Notes: generated by a model from the sequence alone, not told the origin. A stretch of 43,833 bases of DNA from Ensifer sp. LC11 (GCF_001695835.1 NZ_MBSO01000036.1:1-43833); one strand, 5' to 3'. Counted from the stretch's first letter, positions 22,553 to 30,937 are shown. Numbers and translations: made by a program.

Positions 22553-23332
22553 CTACAGTCCGATCGATTCGTCTTCGACACCGAGATAGGCTTCGATGAC
22601 CTTCGGGTTTTGCCGGATCTGGGCCGGCGTGCCCTCGGCGATCATCTGGCCGAAGTTGAGCACGACGATACGGTCGGAAATGTTCATGACCGCCGACATG
22701 TCGTGCTCTACCAGAAGCACCGTGATGCCGCGTTCGCGCAGCTTGCGCACGATCTGGAGCGCGCGGCGGGTCTCGTCGTAATTCATGCCGGCGAAGGGCT
22801 CGTCGAGAAGAATGACAGCGGGATCGGTGGCAAGTGCGATCGCAATGCCGAGCGCGCGCAGGTGGCCATGCGGCAGGTTGCTGGCGATCTCGTCACGCAT
22901 AGCTGCCAGGCCGAGAAAGGCGAGGATCTCGTCCGCCGAGGCGCCGAAGGCCTCAAGGTCGCTGCGTGCCGCCGCGCTGCCGAAATAAAAGCCGGCCAGG
23001 CTCGCGCGCGAGCGCAAATGGTGGGCCGTCACGACGTTGTCGAGTACGGTCATGTTCTTGAAGATCGTCGTTTCCTGGAAGGTCCGCACCACTCCTCTCC
23101 TGGCCGCGACGTGCGGGGCGAGCCCCGAAATGCGCTCCCCCTTGAAGCGCACTTCGCCGCTCGTCGGCCGCAGGAAGGAGGAGATCAGCTTGAACAATGT
23201 CGACTTGCCGGCACCGTTCGGCCCGATCACAGAAAGAATTTCGCGATCGCGCACGGTGAAGGACACATTGTTGACGGCGACGAGGCCTCCGAAGCGTTTG
23301 GTGAGCCCGACGACTTCCAGGAGATCCGGCAT
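22553..23332 (-). CDS. livG: Branched-chain amino acid-type ABC transporter ATPase (LivG)
   Basis: Read from the ATG at 23332 (MPDLLEVVGLTKRFGGLVAV) the protein has 259 residues. It has Walker A VIGPNGAGKSTLFKL, the LivG-type signature LPHGHLRALGIAIALAT in place of LSGGQ, Walker B VILLDEPFAGMN and the switch region VLLVEHDMSAVMN. The long insert after Walker A (FKGERISGLAPHVAARRGVV, RTFQETTIFKNMTVLDNVV) is standard for LivG. A longer frame extends upstream into livM and is not real, since the ATG here follows the livM stop by two bases. Confidence 0.93.
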   Translation of the reverse strand: MPDLLEVVGLTKRFGGLVAVNNVSFTVRDREILSVIGPNGAGKSTLFKLISSFLRPTSGEVRFKGERISGLAPHVAARRGVVRTFQETTIFKNMTVLDNVVTAHHLRSRASLAGFYFGSAAARSDLEAFGASADEILAFLGLAAMRDEIASNLPHGHLRALGIAIALATDPAVILLDEPFAGMNYDETRRALQIVRKLRERGITVLLVEHDMSAVMNISDRIVVLNFGQMIAEGTPAQIRQNPKVIEAYLGVEDESIGL

Positions 23333-23334
23333 GG

Positions 23335-24321
23335 CTAGACGCTCCTCTTGCGGGGGATGGCGAGGCTCAAGAGGCCGTTGGGCAGCGCGAGCATGAGCAC
23401 GATGAGCACGGTCGAGAAGATCAGGAGCTGGAATTCTCCCGTCTGGAACAGGAGGTCCCAGCCGAAGTAGAGGACAAAAGTGCCGAGCATCGGTCCGAGC
23501 ACGTAGCCGAGGCCGCCAAGGAAGCAATTGAGCATGAAATTGACGGAATCGGCGACAGTGAAGCTCGAGGGGTAGATCGACTGCGCTATCGCGGCGAACA
23601 TTGCTCCGCCGACGCCTCCGAAGAAGGAGGAGAGCGCATAGGCAATGACGCGGAGATAAGCGATGTTGACGCCGATCGACGAGGCGAGTTCCTCATTCTG
23701 CTGCAGCGACTGACAAAGCTGCCCTGTGCGCGAGTGGGCGAGCCGGTAAAGACTGAGGAAGCACAATGCCATCAGCAGCACGGCGACAATGTAGAAGGCG
23801 AGGCGCGGGTTCGCCAGCGTTGCGAAATCCGGAACGAGCGTGACACCGAAGAAGCTGATGCCCGACGGCAGCGGAATGCTGACGATGCCGCTGGCGCCGT
23901 TGGTGACCGGCAGCGCAAGGGCAAGCAGGCGGGCGACTTCGGTCAAAACCAATGTGACCATGGCGAAATAGACGCCGCGCAGGCGCAGGATTGGCAGCCC
24001 GATGAGCACGCTCGCCGCGGCGCAGAAGAGACCGGCCAGCGGTAGGGTCAGCCAGAAGGACATGCCGTAGCTCGTAACCAGGATGGCCGAGACATAGCCG
24101 CCCATCAGCGCATAGGCGCCCTGGCCGATATTGATGCGGCCGATATAGAATGTAATCCACACGCCCGCGCTGATGATGCTGAGCAGCGCCACCGAGGTCA
24201 GCGTGTAATAGAGGTCAGTTCGCCCGGTGGCCTCGATCAGCAACGGCACTGCGACCAGCAGAGCGAGAAGGAAAAGGGCGCTCGCGATGATCCTGACCGT
24301 GGTGGCCTGTGACGTACGCAT
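23335..24321 (-). CDS. livM: Branched-chain amino acid-type ABC permease (LivM)
   Basis: This 328-residue permease has about nine to ten transmembrane helices. The family motif INIGQGAYALMGGYVSAIL lies near residues 66-84, and the cytoplasmic EAA-like coupling loop reads GQLCQSLQQNEELASSIGVN near residues 198-217, followed by YRVIAYALSSFFGGVGGAMF-type sequence. It pairs with LivH to form the channel. It starts four bases after livH ends. Confidence 0.92.
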   Translation of the reverse strand: MRTSQATTVRIIASALFLLALLVAVPLLIEATGRTDLYYTLTSVALLSIISAGVWITFYIGRINIGQGAYALMGGYVSAILVTSYGMSFWLTLPLAGLFCAAASVLIGLPILRLRGVYFAMVTLVLTEVARLLALALPVTNGASGIVSIPLPSGISFFGVTLVPDFATLANPRLAFYIVAVLLMALCFLSLYRLAHSRTGQLCQSLQQNEELASSIGVNIAYLRVIAYALSSFFGGVGGAMFAAIAQSIYPSSFTVADSVNFMLNCFLGGLGYVLGPMLGTFVLYFGWDLLFQTGEFQLLIFSTVLIVLMLALPNGLLSLAIPRKRSV

Positions 24322-24325
24322 CGCA

Positions 24326-25192
24326 TCAGCCCCACGGTTTGCCCATCAGCCCGTTTGGGCGGATGCTCAAGAAGATCATCAGAAGCGCGAAGATGACGAG
24401 GTAGGTCACGTCGCCATATTCGCGTAGCGTCGCTAGGCCTACTGACTCCATCATGCCGAGGATGAAGCCGCCGGCGATCGCACCTCCGACGACGCCGGCC
24501 CCGCCGATCATCACCATCAGGAAGGCTTTGATCGAAATCGGCCCACCGATGCCGGAATTGACGCCGGTGATACTGACCAGCAATCCCCCGACGATGCCTG
24601 CAAGCATGGCTCCGAGTGCAAAGCCGATCATCGAGTAACGTTCCACCTTGACGCCCATGAGTTGTGCGGCAATGCGATCCTGTGCCAGTGCCCGCATCGC
24701 GCGGCCCGGTTTGCTGTACTGCATGAAGAGCATGAAGGTGGCGATCATCAGGATGGCGATCACGCCCACCATGATGCGGTCGTACGGCAGGATCACCCCC
24801 TCCGAGGCGAAGACGCCGCTGACAATCTTCGGGACGCCGCGCTGTTTCTCGCCGAACAGAAGCAACATCACGGCATCGAGAAAGAACGCCGTCGCGGCCG
24901 CCAGAAGCATCGTGCTTTCCTCGCGCTTGCTGCGGCGGACGACCGTTCGGAAGAGAAACCTCTCCATCAATGCGCCGATGACCGCGAGTGTCACGCCCGA
25001 GCAGATCAGGGCGACGACGAAAGGCAGCTTGAGCTGGCCGTAGATCGTATAGGTGACGAAGCCGCCAAGGACATACATCTGGCCATGCGCGAAGTTGAGC
25101 ACGTTCATGAGCGCGAAGATCAGCGTCAATCCAAGTGCGATCAGCGCGTACTGGGCGCCGAGATAAAGTCCGTTGGCGATCACCTGTTCCAT
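24326..25192 (-). CDS. livH: Branched-chain amino acid-type ABC permease (LivH)
   Basis: Read from the ATG at 25192 (MEQVIANGLYLGAQYALIAL) the protein has 288 residues and about eight transmembrane helices. VLNFAHGQMYVLGGFVTYTI is the family's first conserved block. The coupling loop GRAMRALAQDRIAAQLMGVK and the SIGGPISIKAFLM-like second half are also typical. Codons upstream of 25192 are rich in Arg/Gly and lack membrane character, so the longer reading is rejected. It follows the binding-protein gene by 114 bases. Confidence 0.92.
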   Translation of the reverse strand: MEQVIANGLYLGAQYALIALGLTLIFALMNVLNFAHGQMYVLGGFVTYTIYGQLKLPFVVALICSGVTLAVIGALMERFLFRTVVRRSKREESTMLLAAATAFFLDAVMLLLFGEKQRGVPKIVSGVFASEGVILPYDRIMVGVIAILMIATFMLFMQYSKPGRAMRALAQDRIAAQLMGVKVERYSMIGFALGAMLAGIVGGLLVSITGVNSGIGGPISIKAFLMVMIGGAGVVGGAIAGGFILGMMESVGLATLREYGDVTYLVIFALLMIFLSIRPNGLMGKPWG

Positions 25193-25306
25193 GGCGGCGG
25201 ATCCGGCGGAGGTCCGGTTGCCCGAACCTCGGTTGAACTCTCTGGGCGCGGTCAAAAGACATCACGGGCTGCTGCTGGCCGCGCCCTTGTCGTCGGTCGG
25301 CGGATG

Positions 25307-26503
25307 TCAGTCCACTTCGCCGACAAACAGCGTCTGGAAGGCGCCGTCCTTGAACTCTGTCACCACCATGGGCACGGAAAGTTGCCGTTTCTGGCCGAAC
25401 GAGGTCGCGCCGACATATTTCAGCGTGCTGTCCTTGGCGTAAGGGTTGGGCGCGGAGAAGCCGTCAATGGTCTTCTTGAACTCCTCCACATTGTCGATCG
25501 CCTTGGGGTTCGCCTTCAGCGTTTCCACGATGTATTCGAGCGCATAGACCTTGGTGTTGGACTCGTCGTTGTATTCGCCGAACTTCTTGGTGTAGCGGTC
25601 GATGAATTCCTCCATCACCGGCGTCCGGATCTCCGGGGTGGAGGCGCCACCGACCGAAATGAAGCCGTTGGCGAGTTCGCCTGCGCCCTCCTGCAGCACG
25701 GTTGCATCCTGCGCCGTTTCCGCCGACATGAGGCCCTCATAGCCGAGTTCGCGCGCCGCGCGGATCAGGAGCGGCGCATTGGCGGGCGCGACGCCCGAGA
25801 GCACCAACAGGTCCGGCTTCAACTGAACGATGGGTGTCAACACCGGCGTGAAGTCGCGGGTGTCGTTCTGGTAGGTATCCTTCTCGGCGACGACTTCGAG
25901 GCCGAGTTCCTTGGCAGCGGCTACGCCGCTGTCACGCTGGCTGAGCGGGTCGGACTCGTTGGCCGCGATGAAGGCGACCTTCTTCACGCCCTTGTTCTCC
26001 TTGAGATACTTATAGATGGCCGGTCCCGACTGATAGTTGGCGACCATGCCGAGCACGGCGTTCGAGGCCGGCGGCGTGTAGAGCGCCTTCGGAAAGGCGT
26101 AGGGGAAATAGATGACTCCCTTGGATTCCGCGACCGGGCGGACGGCGGCTGCGCCGTCATCGACATTCGGCCCGACGACATAGTGGATGCCTTCCTGAGC
26201 CATCTTTTCCATGCCCGCGATGGCCCGCTTGGGGTCCCTCTGGTCGTCGAAGGTGACGATGGTGATGTTGTAGGTGTCGTCCCCGATCTTCACGCCGCCC
26301 GTCTCGTTGAGCCAGTCGGCTCGGGTCTGCATCGAGCGGACGTTGGACGTGCCCCAAGCCGCGGCGGGACCGCTGGTCACGCCGACGAAGCCGATCTTGA
26401 GTTCCTTGTTCTCGGCCTGTGCGGAAAAGGTGCCCGCCGCGATAGCCAGTAATGAAACGGCGCCGAGCGCCAGCGATTTCAATGCAGAGCGTCTGTTGAT
26501 CAT
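25307..26503 (-). CDS. ABC transporter substrate-binding protein, Liv/amide type
   Basis: From the ATG at 26503 (GGGGAG five bases upstream) the protein has 398 residues. The signal sequence starts MINRRSALKSLALGAVSLLA and ends SAQA before ENKELKIGFVG. The paired arginines and following lysine resemble a twin-arginine signal, though ordinary Sec export is also possible. The two-lobed type I periplasmic binding fold is visible in KIGFVGVTSGPAAAWG, KRAIAGMEKMAQEGIHYVVG and GVIYFPYAFPKALYT. It captures an amino acid, amide or urea-like solute for LivHMGF. The co-transcribed racemase suggests a chiral amide- or ureide-type ligand. Confidence 0.9.
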   Translation of the reverse strand: MINRRSALKSLALGAVSLLAIAAGTFSAQAENKELKIGFVGVTSGPAAAWGTSNVRSMQTRADWLNETGGVKIGDDTYNITIVTFDDQRDPKRAIAGMEKMAQEGIHYVVGPNVDDGAAAVRPVAESKGVIYFPYAFPKALYTPPASNAVLGMVANYQSGPAIYKYLKENKGVKKVAFIAANESDPLSQRDSGVAAAKELGLEVVAEKDTYQNDTRDFTPVLTPIVQLKPDLLVLSGVAPANAPLLIRAARELGYEGLMSAETAQDATVLQEGAGELANGFISVGGASTPEIRTPVMEEFIDRYTKKFGEYNDESNTKVYALEYIVETLKANPKAIDNVEEFKKTIDGFSAPNPYAKDSTLKYVGATSFGQKRQLSVPMVVTEFKDGAFQTLFVGEVD

Positions 26504-26596
26504 TTCACTCCCCATCTTTGCATCCGGCGCGCTTTGGCGATGCGGATGGATTAAGGAAATCCTAAAATACACGATTGTCAACATTGACATCATGTC

Positions 26597-26612
26597 TTGT
26601 ATACAAAATTGA
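26597..26612. promoter_or_regulatory. Candidate FCD/GntR operator upstream of the Liv operon
   Basis: TTGTATACAA (26597-26606) is a perfect 10-base palindrome, extended into ATACAAAATTG, which resembles the ATGCAAAATTG motif before the aminotransferase and MFS units. It lies about 95 bases upstream of the binding-protein start in AT-rich DNA suited to a promoter. The GntR/FCD protein at 20210-20920 is the likely ligand-dependent binder. Confidence 0.55.
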
Positions 26613-26697
26613 TTTTGCACTGCCGAAGAACAAGTTCGAGGCAGAGTTGAACCCGCGCCACAGCCGTGTTGAAAAGCCGGCGCCGATGCATTCACCT

Positions 26698-26860
26698 GGG
26701 CGACTGCATTTCCATCGGGCAGCGATGCGCATGCACATCGCCCAGCCGGCGTTGAGCAGCCACATCCAGGCGCTGGAGAAGGAGTTCGGTGTGCGACTGC
26801 TGGAGCGCTCGACACGGCGGGCTGACCAGGGCAGGGGCGGTGTTCTACGTCGGGCCGTGC
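26698..26860 (+). pseudogene. LysR-family regulator fragment (DNA-binding domain)
   Basis: The plus-strand frame reads GRLHFHRAAMRMHIAQPALS and then SHIQALEKEFGVRLLERSTR. This is the helix-turn-helix of LysR-type regulators, normally 'LHFGRAAERLHIAQPALSRQIQALE'. The frame degenerates after RADQG, with no effector domain. It starts without the expected 'LRYFVAVAEE' lead, so both ends are lost. Confidence 0.65.
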
Positions 26861-26913
26861 CGGATCATCGGGGAGGGCGGACTGTAAGTTTCACTCAAGC
26901 AGAAGCAGGCAAA

Positions 26914-26935
26914 AACCCCCAGAACTGTGGGGGTT
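26914..26935. terminator. Hairpin before a small gene; terminator-like on the minus strand
   Basis: AACCCCCA (26914-26921) pairs with TGGGGGTT (26928-26935) around GAACTG. Read on the minus strand the stem is followed by TTT, giving a run of T, so it looks like an intrinsic terminator for leftward transcription. Read on the plus strand, the right arm GGGGG is the only ribosome-site-like sequence before the small gene at 26942 and would be hidden in the stem. Confidence 0.5.
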
Positions 26936-26941
26936 CACGCA

Positions 26942-27100
26942 ATGACTTACGTGTTCGAAGTGGTCGACGAAGCTGGGGCAGTTCGCAACTACGTAGCTAA
27001 AGTTATGCGCCGGGAAGCAGACAAGCTTGTCGTTGAGTATCGCGGGCTGCAGATGAGGTTCGCAATATCGCATATCCGCGACTGGCGCGCGGTAGAGTGA
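26942..27100 (+). CDS. Small hypothetical protein, 52 residues
   Basis: ATG at 26942 opens a frame starting MTYVFEVVDEAGAVRNYVAK and ending LQMRFAISHIRDWRAVE before TGA. It has a balanced, natural composition with alternating strands and a basic/acidic pattern, suggesting a small beta-rich domain. I do not recognise a family. GGGGG lies nine bases before the start, within a hairpin. It sits among gene fragments (LysR upstream, IS66 downstream), so it may be a passenger or a surviving piece of a longer gene. Confidence 0.4.
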   Translation: MTYVFEVVDEAGAVRNYVAKVMRREADKLVVEYRGLQMRFAISHIRDWRAVE

Positions 27101-27138
27101 AACAGAAAGACCGGCCGCACTTCGCATGAGCCGAGCAT

Positions 27139-27240
27139 TGGGTGATCAACGACTCGCTCATCGAAACGGCAAAGGTCAATGGCGTCGAGCCATTGACTGC
27201 GACAATCAGATCGACGCCGAGCGGCGCATGCAGCGCCAAC
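27139..27240 (+). pseudogene. IS66-family TnpC C-terminal remnant
   Basis: The frame reads WVINDSLIETAKVNGVEPLT, matching the conserved C-terminal block of IS66 transposases ('WA...SLIETAKLNGVDP..YL...L..IA'). After about 20 codons the match fades and a stop follows. It is a short relic of an IS66 insertion, and part of this decayed stretch between the Liv and LacI operons. Confidence 0.5.
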
Positions 27241-27337
27241 GGCTTCACGCGATGACATCATCGATACTGCTCGGTCTTTGGCGCGGCCGGGCCGTTGAAG
27301 GCTCTCCGCCTGCGCGGCCCGGACCTCGTATCTTGCA

Positions 27338-27510
27338 TCAGCCGTTCAGCGCGTCCTTGAGGGCCTTGGCCGGCGCGAAGGTGAGCTTCTTCGCAGCAGC
27401 AACCTTGATCGTCGCACCAGTGGCCGGCTTGCGTGCCTCGCGCTCCGGCGTGTCCTTGACCTTGAACCTGCCGAAACCCGGAATTGATGTCTCGGCGCCG
27501 GAAGAAGGTT
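27338..27510 (-). pseudogene. HU-type DNA-binding protein, C-terminal remnant
   Basis: The minus strand reads ETSIPGFGRFKVKDTPEREA, then RKPATGATIKVAAAKKLTF and APAKALKDALNG before a stop. This is the second half of an HU/IHF-family histone-like protein: the arm with GFG.F.V and RNP-like RKPATG, then the last helix. The first 40 or so residues, with the dimerisation helices, are missing, and the frame upstream (27511 on) is unrelated. It cannot form the HU fold. Confidence 0.7.
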
Positions 27511-28017
27511 TATGGAGCTGAACAAAAAGTATAGAATTTTCAAGGCGTTAAAATGCCTATGTGGTCGGCTTGGCGCATGATTTTGGTGCATGCCCGATCG
27601 ATACACCTCGTTTTGAGCCAAATTACGGGAGCCCGTAACGTGTCCCACTCCGAACGCCTAGCGAATGTGCCATCTCTTACAAGTTGCTCGACGCTCCCTC
27701 AAATTCGCGATCGCGGAATCTCAAGACCAGCTCGTTTGTGAATGTCTCCGATTTTCGATTGTGGGCCGACGTCTTCAACAACAAGTGCCACCAACCGGTG
27801 CGGCTCAATGCGCTTCAGGGTCGTTCCACTGATGATGGCATGGCATCCCTACAGCTTCGTTTTTCTTGCCCGTCCAGGAGAAGTGCGAACTCGAGCTCAT
27901 CGCATCATGGATCGTTGAGCCTGGGACAATTCCGGTCTTGCCAAGCAGCAAAGCTCCATGGTAACGTTCCCATGGATCGAAGTTCCTCGCATGCGGGTCT
28001 TCCGTCCGGGAGGAAAC
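27511..28017. other. Upstream region of the LacI-controlled operon
   Basis: No gene is seen in these 507 bases. They hold a 16-base inverted repeat, TTACGGG AG CCCGTAA (27623-27638), and the LacI-type operator at 27958. The promoter for the lacI-ABC-glycohydrolase operon must lie here, but I cannot pick -35/-10 boxes with confidence. Confidence 0.5.
27958..27973. promoter_or_regulatory. LacI-type operator upstream of the lacI gene
   Basis: ATGGTAACGTTCCCAT is palindromic around a central CG with one mismatch. The AACGTT core is typical of LacI-family sites. It lies 45 bases before the regulator's start codon, so it would mediate autoregulation and control of the downstream operon. A perfect version occurs at 29117-29130. 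Confidence 0.6.
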
Positions 28018-29067
28018 ATGAAGAACGGACCCAGGCAGCGGGCGACCATTATCGACGTGGCGGAACGAGCTGGAGTTTCGAAGAGCACAGTTGCGCGCGT
28101 CCTTGCCGGCTCCAGCAATATTTCCGACGAAGCGCGCGATCGTGTGCTGAGGGCGGTCTCGGCCACGGGCTACGAGCGCAATCATCTGGCCGTCGGCATG
28201 CGTTCGGGCCGCAGCGGTCTCTTGGGCCTCGTCATTCCAGACATCACCAACCCTTTCTGGGCCGAGGTTGCCCGCGGCGCACAGGACCGCGCAGCGAAGG
28301 ACGACATTTCGCTCCTCGTCTTCTCGTCCGATTGGGATGCGGGCAAAGAAGCGACCCATCTGCGCGCGTTGCGCCGGGCGCGCGTCGATGGCGCGATCAT
28401 CAATCCCGTCGCGGACAACTTCGATGATCTGGATCGTTTCGGATTGCCCTTCGTCTTCATCGGCTCCAGCGCCGAGCGGTTTCCGGACACCTTGAGTGTC
28501 GGGTCGGATATCGCCCAGGCCGTTCGTCTCGGCATGGATATTCTGTTGCAGCGGGGCCATCCCGCGCCGGCTCTGATGCTCGGCCCACGGTCGCGCCTGG
28601 CGCGCGCCCGGTTCCTACGTGCCGTGCACGAGCATTGCGTTGCACGGGACGTGGATCCTGAGATCCTCCTGGTTGAAGAATCTGACTACACGGTTGAAGG
28701 CGGCCGAAGGGCAATGGGCCGCTTGCTCGCCGGGACATGGAGAGGCAGTCGCGCCGTTTTTGTCGCCAACGATCTGATGGCGCTCGGTGCCATGATCGCC
28801 GTTCGCGAAGCAGGCCTCCGGTGCCCGGAAGACATTTCCATTTTGGGTTTTGACGGCATTCCCGCGGGCGCATTCTCGTGGCCGGGCCTGACGACGATCG
28901 AAAAGCCCGGCCGCCAGATCGGCGTTCGCGCGGTCGAATGCCTGCTCGCTCAAATTGCCGGCCGCCCCGAGCACGGCCGGATTTTTCTGCCGTGCCGCCT
29001 GGTGGAGCGCGGCTCGCTCGCCGACGTTTCGGCCTCCGCACCCATTCGGGTGGCGGCTGGGAGGTAA
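28018..29067 (+). CDS. LacI-family transcriptional regulator
   Basis: This 349-residue regulator is read from the ATG at 28018, six bases after GGGAGGA. The helix-turn-helix is ATIIDVAERAGVSKSTVARV (residues 9-28), followed by the hinge helix LAGSSNISDEARDRV. The periplasmic-binding-like ligand domain shows LGLVIPDITNPFWAEVARGA, and near the end ISILGFDGIPAGAFSWPGLT. Such repressors release DNA when a sugar-like ligand binds. The gene lies two bases ahead of the first permease gene, and two matching palindromes flank it (27958 and 29117), so it very likely represses this whole operon. Confidence 0.93.
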   Translation: MKNGPRQRATIIDVAERAGVSKSTVARVLAGSSNISDEARDRVLRAVSATGYERNHLAVGMRSGRSGLLGLVIPDITNPFWAEVARGAQDRAAKDDISLLVFSSDWDAGKEATHLRALRRARVDGAIINPVADNFDDLDRFGLPFVFIGSSAERFPDTLSVGSDIAQAVRLGMDILLQRGHPAPALMLGPRSRLARARFLRAVHEHCVARDVDPEILLVEESDYTVEGGRRAMGRLLAGTWRGSRAVFVANDLMALGAMIAVREAGLRCPEDISILGFDGIPAGAFSWPGLTTIEKPGRQIGVRAVECLLAQIAGRPEHGRIFLPCRLVERGSLADVSASAPIRVAAGR

Positions 29068-29069
29068 AC

Positions 29070-30035
29070 ATGACCGTAAGCAACGATCTGGCGACCAGCG
29101 TGGCCATGCCAAGAAATGGGAACGTTCCCAAGATTCAACGCCGAAATCTTGCGAGAGGTTTCCGGCAATGGTGGCCCTATTACCTGATGATGGCGCCGGG
29201 CCTGATCTTCTTCGTGATCTTCCACTACCTGCCGATCTGGGAAGCCAAGATCGCCTTTGAGCAGTTGCGCATCATCCCGCCGAACATCTGGGTCGGCATC
29301 AAACATTTCCAGACACTCTTCTCGTCGCCGATCTTCTGGCAGGTGCTGGCGAACACGTTGATCCTGTCGACGATGAAGATCGTCTTCTTCTTCCCGATCC
29401 CGATCATCGTGGCGCTGCTGCTCAACGAAATCCGTGGTGGCGCCTTCCGCAAATTCATCCAGTCGGCGATTTACCTGCCGCATTTCCTGTCCTGGGTCGT
29501 CATCGCCGGCGTCTTCATTGCTGTGCTGTCGCCGAGTGACGGCGCAGTGAACGACATCATCGGCTTCTTCGGCATGCAGCCAGTCTCCTTCATGACCGAT
29601 ACCGGTTCGATCCGCTGGGTGCTGGTGTTTTCGGAGATCTGGCGTTCGGCCGGCTGGGACAGCCTGCTTTACCTCGCGGCCATCATCGCCATCGATCCGG
29701 AACTCTATGACGCGGCCGAGATCGACGGCGCAAACCGCTGGCAGAAAATCCGCTACGTCACCATTCCCGGCATCGTTCCAACGATCGCAACGCTCTTCAT
29801 CCTGAACGCCGGCATGTTCCTGAATGCCGATCTCAATCAGGTGATCAACTTCTCCAACGACGTGGTGCGCAGCAAGATCGATATCATCGACACCTATGTC
29901 TACCGCATCGGCCTGCAGACCGGCGAGTACTCGCTGGCGACGGCCGCTGGCCTCTTCAAGGCGCTGCTCGGCATGCTGATGATCGTCGCAGCCCACCTTC
30001 TTTCCAAACGTCTTACCGGCAAGGGGGTATGGTGA
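29070..30035 (+). CDS. Carbohydrate-type ABC transporter permease, first subunit (LplB-like)
   Basis: This 321-residue permease has six main transmembrane helices and belongs to the LplB/YteP-like subgroup of sugar permeases. That is suggested by WWPYYLMMAPGLIFFVIFHY at the N-terminus and the helix FRKFIQSAIYLPHFLSWVVI. The EAA coupling loop is YDAAEIDGANRWQKIRYVTI near residues 210-229. It forms the membrane channel with the next gene product. The first 20 codons contain a perfect LacI-type palindrome (29117-29130). Its stop overlaps the next start. Confidence 0.92.
   Translation: MTVSNDLATSVAMPRNGNVPKIQRRNLARGFRQWWPYYLMMAPGLIFFVIFHYLPIWEAKIAFEQLRIIPPNIWVGIKHFQTLFSSPIFWQVLANTLILSTMKIVFFFPIPIIVALLLNEIRGGAFRKFIQSAIYLPHFLSWVVIAGVFIAVLSPSDGAVNDIIGFFGMQPVSFMTDTGSIRWVLVFSEIWRSAGWDSLLYLAAIIAIDPELYDAAEIDGANRWQKIRYVTIPGIVPTIATLFILNAGMFLNADLNQVINFSNDVVRSKIDIIDTYVYRIGLQTGEYSLATAAGLFKALLGMLMIVAAHLLSKRLTGKGVW
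29117..29130. promoter_or_regulatory. Second LacI-type operator, inside the permease gene
   Basis: TGGGAACGTTCCCA is a perfect 14-base palindrome with the same AACGTT core as the site at 27958, about 1.16 kb upstream. It lies at codons 16-21 of the permease gene. A downstream site like this could act as a roadblock or support looping between two operators. Confidence 0.6.
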
Positions 30036-30937
30036 TGGCCGCCCACAACGTCCGCAGAACGCCGCTCGAGCGGCTCGAATATGCGACAATCGTTTCGACG
30101 CTGCTGTTTCTCGTCGTGCTGACGGTCCAGCCGCTCCTCAACCTGCTGGCCATTTCGTTCTCCGATCCCGGCAAGGTCGCCGGCATGAGCGGCCTGACGG
30201 TCATTCCCAATGGTTTCTCGACCGAGGTCTGGGACCTGTTGATCAACAATTCCGCCGTTCAGCGAGGGCTCTTCAACTCGATCTTCATCACGCTGGTCAG
30301 CACCGTCCTTGGCGTCGTGCTTACAGCGCTTATGGCCTGGGCGCTTTCGCGTCCCGGTCTGCCGGGGCGCCGCGTCATCTTCGTCTTCGTGCTGGTCACG
30401 ATCGTCTTTGAGCCCGGCATCATTCCCGATTATTTCATCAACAAGCGCCTCGGCCTCATCGACAGCTACTGGTCGCTGATCCTCTTCAAGGTCGTCAACG
30501 CCTGGTATCTGATCATCCTCGTGCGCTTCTTCGAGGAAGTGCCGAAGGAACTGATCGAGGCCTCCGAGCTCGACGGCGCCAATCCCTTCCAGATCTTCTG
30601 GTATGTGGCGCTGCCGCTCGCCAAATCGGCGCTTGCGACCATCGCTCTCTTCTATTTCGTTTTCCACTGGAACGAGTTTTTCCGGGCGATGATTTACCTC
30701 AACGACCAGTCGAAATGGCCGCTGCAGGTCGTGCTGCGCCAGTTCGTGGTTGAGGGCGACAAGCTTGCCATGGTCGGCGTGGTCGACAGCAACAACTACA
30801 CCGGTGCCAGCCAGATCAACATTCGCGCGCTGAAGGCCGGCATGATCCTGCTCACGATCGCGCCGATCCTCGCGATCTACCCGCTCATCCTGAAGTTCTT
30901 CACCAAGGGCACCATGAGCGGTGCGCTGAAGGGCTGA
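30035..30937 (+). CDS. Carbohydrate-type ABC transporter permease, second subunit (YtcP/LplC-like)
   Basis: The protein has about 300 residues and six transmembrane helices. I prefer the ATG at 30035, which overlaps the previous stop and has AAGGGGGT seven bases before it; 30029 is possible. The coupling loop is IEASELDGANPFQIFWYVAL, and the C-terminus YPLILKFFTKGTMSGALKG is the hallmark of the LplC/YtcP group. It completes the heterodimeric channel with the preceding permease. The group often imports oligosaccharides or glycosides. Confidence 0.92.
   Translation: MAAHNVRRTPLERLEYATIVSTLLFLVVLTVQPLLNLLAISFSDPGKVAGMSGLTVIPNGFSTEVWDLLINNSAVQRGLFNSIFITLVSTVLGVVLTALMAWALSRPGLPGRRVIFVFVLVTIVFEPGIIPDYFINKRLGLIDSYWSLILFKVVNAWYLIILVRFFEEVPKELIEASELDGANPFQIFWYVALPLAKSALATIALFYFVFHWNEFFRAMIYLNDQSKWPLQVVLRQFVVEGDKLAMVGVVDSNNYTGASQINIRALKAGMILLTIAPILAIYPLILKFFTKGTMSGALKG

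Noticed and set aside
24662-26452. Long open frame (596 codons) antisense to livH and the binding-protein gene
   Set aside because: It is rich in His, Arg, Gly and Asp without any recognisable domain; the other strand has clear transporter genes.
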